Notes: generated by a model from the letters alone, not told the origin. A stretch of DNA of 52,002 nt from Variovorax sp. J22P240 (GCF_030316855.1 NZ_JASZYR010000025.1:1-52002); one strand, 5' to 3'. Shown: positions 35,008 to 43,155, counted from the stretch's first letter. Translations and numbers: made by a program.

Positions 35008-36183
35008 TCAGGCCTGGGCGTCCACTCTTTGCGCTCGCCACGCACACATGCTCGCCACCGCAGCCAGCACCGTCGCGACCGAGAACATGACCACGTAGCC
35101 AAACCGCTGCGCAATCGCGCCGCCGGCCAGCACACCAAGCACGCCGCCGAAGCCATACCCGATCACGGTGAACAGCGCCTGCCCGCGCCCTCGCAGTCGT
35201 CCCGGGAAGTGGCGCGACACCATGGCGATGCAGGCGGTGTGATGGGCAGCGAACGAGAGCGCGTGCAACGCCTGCGCCACCACGAGCGCCCAGATCCACT
35301 GCCCGCAGGCCGCGGTGATGGCCATGCGCACAACGGCTGCAATGCCGCACAGAAGGAGCCAGCGCGGCATCGCCATCAGGCCCAAGAGCCGCCCTTGCAG
35401 GAAGAACCACGCGATCTCGGCGACGACCGACAGCGCCCACAACAAGCCGATCGTGCCTTTGCCGTAGCCGAGCGAATCGAGGTATAGCGACAGGAAGCCG
35501 TAGACCGCGAAGTGCGCCATCACGTGAAAGAACAGCGAGACGAAGAACCAACGCACTGCCGGCACTCGCAGCACAGGCCCGACTGGCTCCTTGGCCTGAG
35601 CGTGGGCTGTCACCGGCTCGCGAACGTCGGGCAGCCGCCATGTCGCGATCAACACGATGGCGAGCGTGCCGCCGGCCCATGCCGGAAAGTGGCGCATGCC
35701 GAAGCGCTCGAACCATTCGCCGGCGAAGAACACGGTGACCAGGAAGCCGGCCGAGCCCCACAGGCGGATACGCCCGTAGCGGCCCCAGTCCCCAGCGACC
35801 AGATGCGCCATCGCCGCCTCGGTCAGGGACATCATCGAACTCGTGTGCGTGAACATCACGAGCAGCACCAGCCCCAGCCACCATGCCCCACCGTTCCACC
35901 ACAGGCCGAAGGACGACACCAGCGCCACAGCCGCGCTAAAGCGCAGCAGCTTCACGCGTTCGCCCGTGTGATCGCTGAGCGCGCCCCACGCGTAGGGCGC
36001 GAAGACACGCGTGACCGACTGCACCGACGTCAGCAGGCTGATGACGAAAATCGGCAAGCCCAGTTCCTTCAGCCACAGCGGAAGGTACGGGTTGAAGAAA
36101 CCGATGTGAGCGAAATAGCTCGCCGAAAGCGCCGCAAAGGCCAGAAGGTGGCCGCGGCCACCCGCCACTTGCGGGGCGGACAC
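35008..36183 (-). CDS. MFS transporter of the HcaT/phenylpropionate-carrier-like group
   Basis: The protein has 391 residues when started at GTG 36183, which overlaps the aroC stop by one base (TAGTG); a further upstream frame would run into aroC. It has twelve hydrophobic segments. The start SYFAHIGFFNPYLPLWLKELGL and PYAWGALSDHTGERVKLLR match the MFS_1_like group that includes nucleoside and 3-phenylpropionate carriers. Its cargo is unknown. Tight coupling to aroC may reflect transcription rather than function. Confidence 0.85.
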   Translation of the reverse strand: MSAPQVAGGRGHLLAFAALSASYFAHIGFFNPYLPLWLKELGLPIFVISLLTSVQSVTRVFAPYAWGALSDHTGERVKLLRFSAAVALVSSFGLWWNGGAWWLGLVLLVMFTHTSSMMSLTEAAMAHLVAGDWGRYGRIRLWGSAGFLVTVFFAGEWFERFGMRHFPAWAGGTLAIVLIATWRLPDVREPVTAHAQAKEPVGPVLRVPAVRWFFVSLFFHVMAHFAVYGFLSLYLDSLGYGKGTIGLLWALSVVAEIAWFFLQGRLLGLMAMPRWLLLCGIAAVVRMAITAACGQWIWALVVAQALHALSFAAHHTACIAMVSRHFPGRLRGRGQALFTVIGYGFGGVLGVLAGGAIAQRFGYVVMFSVATVLAAVASMCAWRAQRVDAQA

Positions 36184-37307
36184 TAGAGGAAGGACGCCTG
36201 GGGCGACGGGGACTCGGCGCCGGGCGACGTCGGGTCCTGCTGCATGTTCACTTCGCCGCACTGCGCGCGATTGCGCAAAGCGTGCTCCATCACGACCAGG
36301 GCGAGCATCGCCTCGGCGATCGGCGTCGCGCGGATGCCGACGCAGGGGTCATGACGGCCCTTGGTCACCACCTCGACCGGCTGATTGTTGACGTCGACGG
36401 ACTGGCGTGGGCTGATGATCGAGCTGGTCGGCTTGATCGCGATGCTCACTTCGAGGTCCTGCCCCGTGCTGATGCCGCCGAGCACGCCGCCCGCGTTGTT
36501 GGTCACGAAGCCCTCGGGCGTGATCGAGTCGCCATGCGTGGTGCCGCGCTGCGTGACGCTGGCAAAGCCGGCGCCGATCTCGACGCCCTTGACGGCGTTG
36601 ATGCCCATCATGGCCCAGGCGATGTCGGAATCCATCTTGTCGAAGAGCGGCTCGCCGAGGCCGACGGGCACCTTCGAGGCGGTCACGCGGATGCGCGCGC
36701 CGCAGGAATCGCCGGCCTTGCGCAGCGCGTCCATGTAGGCCTCGAGCTGCGAGACGTCGGCGACGGGCGCGAAGAAGGGGTTGTTCGGCACGTGGTCCCA
36801 GCTTTCGAAGGGAATCACGATGTCACCGATCTGCGCCATGCACCCGCGGAATACGGTGCCGTACTTTTCGAACAGCCACTTCTTGGCGACTGCACCGGCA
36901 GCCACCATCGGCGCCGTCAGGCGCGCCGAAGACCGACCGCCGCCGCGCGGATCGCGAATGCCGTATTTCTTGAAGTAGGTGAAGTCGGCATGGCCGGGGC
37001 GGAACTGCTGCGCGATCTGGCCGTAGTCCTTGCTGCGCTGGTCGGTGTTCTGGATCAGCAGCGCGATCGGCGTGCCGGTGGTTTTGCCTTCATAGACGCC
37101 GCTGAGGATCTGCACCGCATCGGGTTCGTTGCGCTGCGTCACGTGGCGGCTGGTGCCGGGGCGGCGGCGGTCGAGGTCGCCCTGGATGTCGGCCTCGGTG
37201 AGCGCCATGCCGGGCGGGCAGCCGTCGATGACGCATCCGATCGCGGGTCCGTGGGATTCGCCGAAGTTGGTCACCGCGAAAAGGGTGCCGAAGGTATTGC
37301 CGCTCAT
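36183..37307 (-). CDS. aroC: Chorismate synthase
   Basis: The protein has 374 residues. All signatures are present: SGNTFGTLFAVTNFGESHGPAIGCVIDGCPPG at the start, HADFTYFKKYGIRDPRGGGRSSAR in the FMN/substrate region, and VVTKGRHDPCVGIRATPIAEAM near the end. It converts EPSP to chorismate, the last common step for aromatic amino acids, using reduced FMN. This is the biosynthetic end of the shikimate pathway, whereas the 22-24 kb genes degrade it. It is the first gene of a pair with the MFS gene and lies 8 bases downstream of the DHA2 gene stop. Confidence 0.98.
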   Translation of the reverse strand: MSGNTFGTLFAVTNFGESHGPAIGCVIDGCPPGMALTEADIQGDLDRRRPGTSRHVTQRNEPDAVQILSGVYEGKTTGTPIALLIQNTDQRSKDYGQIAQQFRPGHADFTYFKKYGIRDPRGGGRSSARLTAPMVAAGAVAKKWLFEKYGTVFRGCMAQIGDIVIPFESWDHVPNNPFFAPVADVSQLEAYMDALRKAGDSCGARIRVTASKVPVGLGEPLFDKMDSDIAWAMMGINAVKGVEIGAGFASVTQRGTTHGDSITPEGFVTNNAGGVLGGISTGQDLEVSIAIKPTSSIISPRQSVDVNNQPVEVVTKGRHDPCVGIRATPIAEAMLALVVMEHALRNRAQCGEVNMQQDPTSPGAESPSPQASFL

Positions 37308-37314
37308 GCGGGGA

Positions 37315-38877
37315 TTATCCCAACAAAGTCGCTTCCCCTTGCGCCGAGGCTGGCGCGGGCGGCGTTCCGACCCCGCGCAGCATGATCGCGGCCAGCAGTG
37401 CGGCCGCCAGCGCCACTGCTGCGCTGATGGACGCCGTCGTCTCGAAGGCCTGCGCGAACGCCTCGCGGGATGCCTCCATCAACCGGTCGCCCGCCGCTCC
37501 GGCCAGCCCTGCCGCCACGTCCGCCGCCGCACCCAGGCTGGAACGTGCGGCTTCGGCTGCCGCGGGCGGCACGCCGGCCAGCGAGGACTCCGACAGCGCA
37601 TGCCTGTAGACGCCGACGATCACGCTTCCCAGCACGGCGATGCCAAGCGCGCCGCCGAGTTCCGAACTGGTCTCGGAGATCGCCGACGCCGCACCGGCGC
37701 GCTCCGGCGGCGCGGTTCCCACCAGCATGTCGACCGCCAGCGTGAAGACGAAGGACAGCCCCAGCGACAGGATCACGTAGCCGACGATGAGCATCGGCAA
37801 GCCGTTCTCCCGATCCAGCCCTGCCAAGAGCCCGAAGCCGGCAGCGGCAAGCACCAGCCCTCCCGCCACGACGAAGCCCGGACGTACCCGCCGCACGATG
37901 CGCGGAACGAGGTTGGACCCCACGATGAAGGCCAGGCTCGACGACACCGACCACAGGCCCGCCTTGAGCGGCGACAACCCGAGCACGAGCTGCAGGTATT
38001 GCGCAATCAGCAAAAAGGCAGCAAAGCCGACGAAGAAGCCCAGTGTGTTGATGAGCAGCGCCGCACTGAAGGCCGGCGCGCGGAAAAGCCGCAGGTCGAT
38101 CAACGGGTCGGCCAGCCTCCTCTGGCGCCGAATGAAAGCGAAGCCGATCGCGACTCCCGCGGCCATCACCCCGACCGGGAGCGCGCCCATTCCCGCCTCG
38201 GCGATGCGCTTGAGTCCGTAGATGACAGCCAGCACGGCGACAAGGGACAGTGCCGCGCTCGGCAGATCGAGCCGGCCGGACTTTTCGTCGCGGTACTCGG
38301 GCAGGAGCAAGGGACCGAGCACGAGCAGCAGCGCCATGACCGGCACGCCCACCAGGAACACCGAGCCCCACCAGTAGTGCTCCAGCAGCAAGCCGCCGAC
38401 CAACGGGCCGATGGCGCCGCCGACCGCAAAGCTCGCCACCCAGATGCCGATCGCGACGGTGCGTTCTTCCGCATCGAGAAACATGTTGCGGATCAGCGAG
38501 AGCGTCGACGGCGCGAGCGTGGCGCCCGCTATGCCCAGCAGCGCCCTCGTGGCGATCAACATCTCCGAACTGGTCGAGAAGGCGGCGAGCACCGATGCGA
38601 TGCCGAAGCAGGCCGCGCCGATCAGCAGCAGCTTGCGCCGCCCGATGCGGTCACCGAGCGTGCCCATCGTGATCAGCGATCCCGCGAGCATGAAGCCGTA
38701 GATGTCCACGATCCACAACATCTGCGCGCTGGTGGGGCGCAGCGCCGCGCTCAGGTGGGGCACCGCCAGGTTGAGGACCGTCAGGTCCATCGAATAGAGC
38801 AGGCACGGCAGTGCGATGACGGCAAGGCCGATCCATTCGCGCGCCGCGGCCTTGGGGTTTGCTTTGGCGGAGTTCAT
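37315..38877 (-). CDS. DHA2-family multidrug efflux MFS transporter (SmvA/EmrB-like)
   Basis: The protein has 520 residues from the ATG at 38877. About fourteen hydrophobic segments are visible, as in DHA2 pumps. The N-terminal LDxTxxNxAxP-like motif reads MDLTVLNLAVPHLS, followed by WIVDIYGFMLAGSLITMGTLGDRIGRRKLLL. SmvA-type proteins export quaternary cations and dyes. Its start overlaps the DGPF gene stop by 4 bases, placing it in the ECF sigma factor operon, so it may be part of a stress response set. Confidence 0.9.
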   Translation of the reverse strand: MNSAKANPKAAAREWIGLAVIALPCLLYSMDLTVLNLAVPHLSAALRPTSAQMLWIVDIYGFMLAGSLITMGTLGDRIGRRKLLLIGAACFGIASVLAAFSTSSEMLIATRALLGIAGATLAPSTLSLIRNMFLDAEERTVAIGIWVASFAVGGAIGPLVGGLLLEHYWWGSVFLVGVPVMALLLVLGPLLLPEYRDEKSGRLDLPSAALSLVAVLAVIYGLKRIAEAGMGALPVGVMAAGVAIGFAFIRRQRRLADPLIDLRLFRAPAFSAALLINTLGFFVGFAAFLLIAQYLQLVLGLSPLKAGLWSVSSSLAFIVGSNLVPRIVRRVRPGFVVAGGLVLAAAGFGLLAGLDRENGLPMLIVGYVILSLGLSFVFTLAVDMLVGTAPPERAGAASAISETSSELGGALGIAVLGSVIVGVYRHALSESSLAGVPPAAAEAARSSLGAAADVAAGLAGAAGDRLMEASREAFAQAFETTASISAAVALAAALLAAIMLRGVGTPPAPASAQGEATLLG

Positions 38878-39248
38878 CGCGCGTCTCCCTGGGCATCGCC
38901 ACGCGGCGCGGACACGGGCCGCACCTCGATGCTGCCCACGCACGCCGATGGAATGCCTGCCGCCATGCGCACGGCCTCGTCGTCGCTCGCAGCCTCGACG
39001 AGGTAGAAGCCGCCGAGCTGCTCATTGGTCTCGGCGAAAGGACCATCCGTCACGGACAACTTGCCGTTGCGCATGCGGACGACCACGGCCTTGTCGGATG
39101 ACTCCAACCCTTCGGAGGCGATCAGGTTCCCGCTGGCGCTCAACCGGTCGTCGTAGTCGAGGTGCGCATTCACGAAGGCCGGCAGCTCGTCGGGCGGGAT
39201 CGCGTTCATCTGTGCGTTGGTCGCGAAGATCATGCAGAGGTATCTCAT
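38874..39248 (-). CDS. DGPF/YCII-domain protein 2
   Basis: The protein has 124 residues from the ATG at 39248. It is a YCII-related (DGPF) ferredoxin-like fold: MRYLCMIF at the start, VTDGPFAETNEQLGGFYLVEA in the middle and GSIEVRPV at the end. The family has no assigned activity but is repeatedly linked to ECF42 sigma factors, as here. It is a tandem paralog of the preceding gene, coupled to it and to the DHA2 gene by ATGA overlaps. Confidence 0.9.
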   Translation of the reverse strand: MRYLCMIFATNAQMNAIPPDELPAFVNAHLDYDDRLSASGNLIASEGLESSDKAVVVRMRNGKLSVTDGPFAETNEQLGGFYLVEAASDDEAVRMAAGIPSACVGSIEVRPVSAPRGDAQGDAR

Positions 39249-39616
39249 GACGCGCTCCCTTGCATGCGCTCGACCTTGGCGATGGGCCGCACTTCGATGC
39301 TGCCCATGCGCGCCAGCGGAATCCTCGCTGCGATCTGGATCGCCGCGTTGAGGTCTTTGGCTTCGACGAGGATGAAGCCGCCGAGCTGCTCTTTGGTCTC
39401 GACGAAGGGCCCGTCCGTCTGCGAGGTCCTTCCTCGCCGCACTTGCACGACCTTGGCGTTCTTCACGCGCTGCAACGCATCCGCAACGACCAGCTGACCA
39501 CGCGACTTGAGTTCTTCGTCGTAGGCGATCGATTCGGCGGCGAGCGCAGCGCTCGAGCTGTCGGAAAACGCATCGAGCAGCGCTTCTTCGAAGTAGACCA
39601 GGCACAGGTATTTCAT
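39245..39616 (-). CDS. DGPF/YCII-domain protein 1
   Basis: The protein has 123 residues from the ATG at 39616; the longer frame upstream crosses the candidate promoter. It has the same architecture as its neighbour: MKYLCLVYFEEALL, QTDGPFVETKEQLGGFILVEA and MGSIEVRPIAKVE. It is the first gene after the sigma factor and lies directly behind a candidate ECF42 promoter, making it the likely main target. Function unknown; the fold suggests binding or turnover of a small molecule. Confidence 0.9.
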   Translation of the reverse strand: MKYLCLVYFEEALLDAFSDSSSAALAAESIAYDEELKSRGQLVVADALQRVKNAKVVQVRRGRTSQTDGPFVETKEQLGGFILVEAKDLNAAIQIAARIPLARMGSIEVRPIAKVERMQGSAS

Positions 39617-39654
39617 GGGCATCTCCAGAGCTTCGAGTGATAGGACACCCACTG

Positions 39655-39681
39655 GTCGATTGGCAGGCCCCTGAATCGACA
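39655..39681 (-). promoter_or_regulatory. Candidate ECF42 promoter before the DGPF genes
   Basis: On the minus strand, TGTCGA (39681-39676) and CGAC (39658-39655) are separated by exactly 17 bases and lie about 40 bases before the DGPF start. As I recall, ECF42 promoters have TGTCGA at -35 and CGA/TC at -10. The match is good but based on one site in this window. Confidence 0.6.
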
Positions 39682-39745
39682 TTCGTCGATCGATACGCGC
39701 TCGAAAATTTGTATCGGCATGCATCGCCTGCCCTGCTCTGCAAGC

Positions 39746-41008
39746 CTAAGCCGGCAACGACGCCAATCGTCTTTCCAGGAACTTCCGCTCCGGCGCCTGC
39801 CGGGCGAGCGTCAGCGCACGTTCGTAGGCCGCGCGAGCCTGCGCCGTGCGACCGAGGCGGCGGCAGAGGTCCGCGCGCGCTGCGTGGGCAAGGTGGTAGT
39901 CCCCAAGTTCGCCACGCGCGAGGATGCCGTCGATCAATGCCAAGCCTGCCGCCGGTCCGTCGCGCATCGCGATCGCGACGGCACGGTTGAGTTCCACCAC
40001 CGGTGAGGGCTCGGCTCTCGACAGAACCTCGTAGAGACCGACGATCTGTGCCCAATCGGTCGCGGCCGCGTCGGCCGCCTCGGCATGCACGGCCGCAATC
40101 GCAGCCTGCAGCGTGTACGGACCGAAGCGGCGCGACGACAATGCTTGCGCCACCAACGCCATCCCTTCCGCGATCAGCTCCCGGTTCCAGAGGCTGCGGT
40201 CCTGCTCGTCGAGCAGCACCACATCGCCGGAGGCGGACGTGCGCGCGACACGTCGCGATTCGTGCAGCAGCATGAGCGCCAGCAGGCCCATGGCCTCGGG
40301 CTCCGGAAGCAGGTCGAGCAAGAGCCGCCCCAGCCGGATCGCCTCGGCGGACAGATCGGGTCGCGTCAGCGTCTCGCCCGAGGATGCGGCATAGCCTTCG
40401 CTGAACACCAGGTAGACGACGCGCAGCACGGCATCCAGTCGGTCCGGCAGGTCGGCCGCCGAAGGCACCTGGTACGGAATGCCCTCGTCGCGGATCCTCG
40501 CCTTGGCGCGAACGATGCGCTGGGCCATCGTGGGCGCCGGCACCAGAAAGGCGTTGGCGATGTCTTCCGTCGCGAGACCGCATACCTCGCGCAGCGTGAG
40601 CGCTACCTGCGCGTCCGGTGTCAGCGCGGGGTTGCAGCAGGTGAAGACCAGACGAAGGCGATCGTCCTCGAGCAATTCCGCGTCGTCGTCCCATGCGGGA
40701 GCGGCACCGATGGCCGTCTCGACGGCATCCGCCGCGTCATCCCAGGCTTCGAAGCGCGCACGGCGGCGGATGGCATCGATGGCCTTGAAGCGCCCCGCCG
40801 ACACCAGCCAAGCCCGTGGATGCGCCGGTACACCCTCCGTCGGCCACTGTTCGAGAGCGGCGCGGAAGCCGTCGTGCAAGGCTTCCTCGGCCAGATCGAA
40901 ATCGCCCAGTAGCCGGACCAGCGTGGCAAAGATGCGGCGCGATTCGTCGCGGTACACCGCGTCCACCGTTTCGCGCACGCCATCCGACGCGACCGGCCGC
41001 GGGTTCAT
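39746..41008 (-). CDS. ECF sigma factor with C-terminal TPR-like extension (ECF42 type)
   Basis: The protein has 420 residues, about twice the usual ECF length. Sigma region 2 is at about residues 15-80 (RIFATLVRLLGDFDLAEEALHDGFRAALEQWP), region 4 at about 110-175 (LTLREVCGLATEDIANAFLVPAPTMAQRIVRAKARI). Residues from about 190 on form a helical TPR-like domain ending in ARAAYERALTLARQAPERKFLERRL. These features and the neighbouring DGPF genes fit the ECF42 group, where the extension is needed for activity and no anti-sigma factor gene is present. None is visible here either. It overlaps the SRPBCC gene by 4 bases. Confidence 0.9.
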   Translation of the reverse strand: MNPRPVASDGVRETVDAVYRDESRRIFATLVRLLGDFDLAEEALHDGFRAALEQWPTEGVPAHPRAWLVSAGRFKAIDAIRRRARFEAWDDAADAVETAIGAAPAWDDDAELLEDDRLRLVFTCCNPALTPDAQVALTLREVCGLATEDIANAFLVPAPTMAQRIVRAKARIRDEGIPYQVPSAADLPDRLDAVLRVVYLVFSEGYAASSGETLTRPDLSAEAIRLGRLLLDLLPEPEAMGLLALMLLHESRRVARTSASGDVVLLDEQDRSLWNRELIAEGMALVAQALSSRRFGPYTLQAAIAAVHAEAADAAATDWAQIVGLYEVLSRAEPSPVVELNRAVAIAMRDGPAAGLALIDGILARGELGDYHLAHAARADLCRRLGRTAQARAAYERALTLARQAPERKFLERRLASLPA

Positions 41009-41475
41009 CCGTCGGCTCTCGCGCCGCCGAGCAAGACTTGCAGCTTCACCAGGGAGCCGGTCCAGCCGTGGTTGTGCCCATCGCGCGCGGCCTCGTCGAA
41101 GAAGTCCTCGTGCCTCAGCGTCAACTCGGTGCCACGACCGGCGGGCTCGATCGACACCGTGACACGCGACACGCGCTCTGGCGTGGTGACCCAGGACCAG
41201 CTGAACACGAGCTTTCGGTCGGGCACGATCTCGCGGTAGAGGCCGCTGACCTCATGGCGCTCGCCGTCGGCAGCAACCATCACGACGCGAAATCCGCCGC
41301 CGATGCGCAGGTCGACCTCGGCGACGGGCACCGCAACGATCTCCTCAGGTCCGAACCACTGCTTCAGCGCTTGTGGCTCGGTCCACGCCCGCCAGACTTT
41401 GTCGGGGGAGGCGTCGAAGTGGCGTCGGAGGGTGAGCGATGGGCGCTCTTCGTCGCGGGTGGCTGGGCTCGCCAT
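41005..41475 (-). CDS. SRPBCC/AHSA1-domain protein
   Basis: The protein has 156 residues. It is an activator-of-Hsp90-ATPase-1-like START-fold protein: RRHFDASPDKVWRAWTEPQALKQWFGPE near the start, then the beta-sheet with DLRIGGGFRVVMV and LVFSWSW, and a C-terminal helix DGHNHGWTGSLVKLQVLL. Such proteins bind hydrophobic small molecules; no enzymatic activity can be stated. Its first 112 bases overlap the end of the ArsR gene in another frame. The core motif starts at about residue 15, so the overlap cannot be removed by choosing a later start. Confidence 0.9.
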   Translation of the reverse strand: MASPATRDEERPSLTLRRHFDASPDKVWRAWTEPQALKQWFGPEEIVAVPVAEVDLRIGGGFRVVMVAADGERHEVSGLYREIVPDRKLVFSWSWVTTPERVSRVTVSIEPAGRGTELTLRHEDFFDEAARDGHNHGWTGSLVKLQVLLGGARADG

Positions 41476-41813
41476 GCGGTCTCCTCTTGGTGATACAGGA
41501 AGCGGGCCAGCGCGTCGAGGCGTCCGGCCCAGAACTTTTCATAGCGAGACAACCACACGGCGGCCTCCTGCATCGGCTGAGGGGACAGCTCGCATCGCAC
41601 GATGCGGCCCTCCTTCGTGCGGGACACCAGTCCGGCGTTCTCGAGCACCCGCAGGTGCTTCATGAAGCCGGTGAGCGACATGCCGTGCGGCTGTGCAAGT
41701 TCGGTCACGGTGAGGCCGCCACCCTCCCCGAGTCGTTCGAGCACCGACCGGCGCGTCGAATCGGAGAGCGCGGCAAAGATGGCATCGAGAGTGCCGTCGT
41801 CAGAGTGAACCAT
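41364..41813 (-). CDS. ArsR family regulator
   Basis: The protein has 149 residues from the ATG at 41813 (MVHSDDGTLDAIFAALSDSTRRSVLERL). The winged helix is complete by about residue 85 (LTVTELAQPHGMSLTGFMKHLRVLENAGLVSRTKEGRIVRCEL). No metal-binding cysteines are present, so it belongs to the non-metal SdpR-like ArsR group commonly paired with SRPBCC genes. Residues from about 110 on are low-complexity and are encoded by DNA shared with the SRPBCC gene. It is first in a run that leads to the sigma factor, DGPF and efflux genes and probably represses its own promoter. Confidence 0.9.
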   Translation of the reverse strand: MVHSDDGTLDAIFAALSDSTRRSVLERLGEGGGLTVTELAQPHGMSLTGFMKHLRVLENAGLVSRTKEGRIVRCELSPQPMQEAAVWLSRYEKFWAGRLDALARFLYHQEETAWRAQPPATKSAHRSPSDATSTPPPTKSGGRGPSHKR

Positions 41814-41820
41814 ACGGTTG

Positions 41821-41849
41821 AGTTTCAAAGCGCGACGAACCGATGTCAA
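41821..41849 (-). promoter_or_regulatory. Possible sigma-70 promoter for the ArsR gene
   Basis: On the minus strand a perfect TTGACA (41849-41844) is followed after 17 bases by GAAACT (41826-41821), a poor -10. It lies immediately before the ArsR start, so the leader would be very short. The -35 match is the main evidence. Confidence 0.35.
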
Positions 41850-41874
41850 GGCAATTTCTGGAATGGTTTATGCG

Positions 41875-41889
41875 TGCTGCGGCGCAGCA
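41875..41889. other. Small inverted repeat before the cupin gene
   Basis: TGCTGC-GGC-GCAGCA is a perfect 6-3-6 dyad, 31 bases before the cupin start. It could form a leader hairpin or be an operator; there is no further support. Confidence 0.3.
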
Positions 41890-41920
41890 TCCCTACCTTC
41901 AAAACCTCCGAGGAGCGCAC

Positions 41921-42343
41921 ATGCTGGACCGTACCGACACGAAGTTCTCCCACGTCAAGCCCGGCGACACCGAGTTCGTCTCGGGCGGGTTGCGCGACTT
42001 CTTCCTGTACCGCGACCTTGGCATCGCAGAGGCCACCCATGGCAAGGTGATCGCGCACCTCGTCAAGGCCAACATGGCACCGGAAACGGGCACCGGCTGG
42101 CACCGGCACGAGGCGGACTTCCAGATCGTCATCATGGTGAAGGGCTGGGCCCGCTTCATGTACGAAGACAAGGAAACGCTGGTCGAGGCCGGTGATGTCG
42201 TGCACCAGCGACCCGGCATCCGGCACTTTCTCTTCGACTACTCGCCCGACATGGAGTATCTGGAGATCGTCTCGCCGGCCGACTTCAAGAGCGTCGACGT
42301 CGAACCTGCCTGCGAGGTCCCGCCGCCCACGCCGTGGAAATAG
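41921..42343 (+). CDS. Cupin-domain protein
   Basis: The protein has 140 residues from ATG 41921, chosen because GAGGAG lies 6 bases upstream; a longer frame from 41843 has no such site. It is a single cupin barrel with GWHRHEADFQIVIMVKGWARFMYEDKETLVEAGDVVHQRPGIRHFLFDYSPDMEYLEI. The His-x-His-x(3)-Asp/Gln and later His form a probable metal site. It could be a small dioxygenase, isomerase or sensor; the sequence does not say which. It is divergent from the ArsR gene and lies 79 bases before the GbsR gene, without obvious shared function. Confidence 0.85.
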   Translation: MLDRTDTKFSHVKPGDTEFVSGGLRDFFLYRDLGIAEATHGKVIAHLVKANMAPETGTGWHRHEADFQIVIMVKGWARFMYEDKETLVEAGDVVHQRPGIRHFLFDYSPDMEYLEIVSPADFKSVDVEPACEVPPPTPWK

Positions 42344-42374
42344 CCAGATCCTCCAGGCCCGACGGGAAGGGACT

Positions 42375-42392
42375 CTTCAGTCTTTCTTGAAG
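42375..42392. promoter_or_regulatory. Candidate GbsR/MarR operator, site 1
   Basis: CTTCAGTCTTTCTTGAAG is a dyad (CTTCA...TGAAG) that agrees at 13 of 18 positions with the perfect palindrome before cydD at 49367-49384. It lies 30 bases before the regulator start, in the expected place for autoregulation. Confidence 0.55.
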
Positions 42393-42414
42393 CTTCAGGG
42401 AATTCGGACTGAAA
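42393..42414. promoter_or_regulatory. Candidate GbsR/MarR operator, site 2
   Basis: Directly adjoining site 1, this stretch begins CTTCAG and ends ACTGAAA, the same half-sites with a longer centre containing GAATTC. Together with site 1 it gives TTCAGTC and GACTGAA as outer mirror arms. Confidence 0.45.
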
Positions 42415-42422
42415 ATCGCTTG

Positions 42423-42995
42423 ATGCCTACCCAGTCGCTCCCTCCGCTCAACCGTCAGTTCGTCGCCCACTTCGGAGAAATGGGCAGCAAGTGGGGCATT
42501 AACCGCACCGTCGGCCAGATCTATGCGCTGATCTTCATCTCCGAACGGGCGCTCAATGCGGACGAGATTGCCGAGTTGCTGGAGTTCTCGCGCTCCAATG
42601 TGAGCATGGGCCTGAAGGAACTGCAGGCATGGCGGCTGGTGCGCCTGCGCCATCACCCGGGCGACCGGCGCGAGTACTTCGAGGCACCTTCCGACGTGTG
42701 GGAGATCTTCCGCGTCCTGGCCGAGGAACGGCGTCGCCGCGAGATCGAGCCCACGCTGTCGATGCTGCGGATGGCGCTGCTCGAAGAGCCCTCTTCCGAC
42801 GAGGAACGCCATGCGCAGCAGCGCATGCGCGAAATGCACGATCTCATCGACCGGCTCATGAAGTGGTTCGACGACGTGCAGCGCCTCGCCCCCGAGACCG
42901 CCATGCAGCTCATGGGTATGGGCGCCACCGTGACCCGGGTCCTCGGGCTCAAGGACAGGTTGACCGGCGCCAAGGAAAAGAAGCCGGCTTCGTAG
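42423..42995 (+). CDS. GbsR/MarR-type regulator next to the cytochrome bd operon
   Basis: The protein has 190 residues from ATG 42423. It begins PPLNRQFVAHFGEMGSKWGINRTVGQIYALIFISERALNADEIAELLEFSRSNVSMGLKELQAWRLV, the GbsR-like winged helix (about residues 15-90), followed by a wing with RHHPGDRREYFEA and a helical dimerisation region rich in Arg and Glu. Shared palindromes before this gene and before cydD suggest that it controls cydDCABX and itself. The signal it senses is unknown. Its stop is 3 bases from the converging cydX stop. Confidence 0.85.
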   Translation: MPTQSLPPLNRQFVAHFGEMGSKWGINRTVGQIYALIFISERALNADEIAELLEFSRSNVSMGLKELQAWRLVRLRHHPGDRREYFEAPSDVWEIFRVLAEERRRREIEPTLSMLRMALLEEPSSDEERHAQQRMREMHDLIDRLMKWFDDVQRLAPETAMQLMGMGATVTRVLGLKDRLTGAKEKKPAS

Positions 42996-42998
42996 CGC

Positions 42999-43121
42999 CT
43001 ATGGCTTGTTCAGTTTGTCTCGGCGGATGGCCTCGTCGTCCATCAGCTCGTACCACATCGCATTGAGCACCGCGAAGGTCGCGGCAAGGGGCAGCCCCAG
43101 GATCCAGGCGAAGTACCACAT
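42999..43121 (-). CDS. cydX: Cytochrome bd small subunit CydX
   Basis: This is a 40-residue protein encoded directly after cydB. It starts MWYFAWILGLPLA, a hydrophobic helix of about 20 residues with the WYFAWILG motif seen in CydX proteins, continues with LNAMWYEL and ends in a charged tail (DDEAIRRDKLNKP). AAGGAACTC precedes the ATG at 43121. CydX stabilises the bd oxidase haem site. The gene is too short for ordinary ORF calling and ends 3 bases from the converging regulator gene. Confidence 0.92.
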   Translation of the reverse strand: MWYFAWILGLPLAATFAVLNAMWYELMDDEAIRRDKLNKP

Positions 43122-43155
43122 GAGTGAGTTCCTTGTTTGATTCTTGGAGGGCGGA

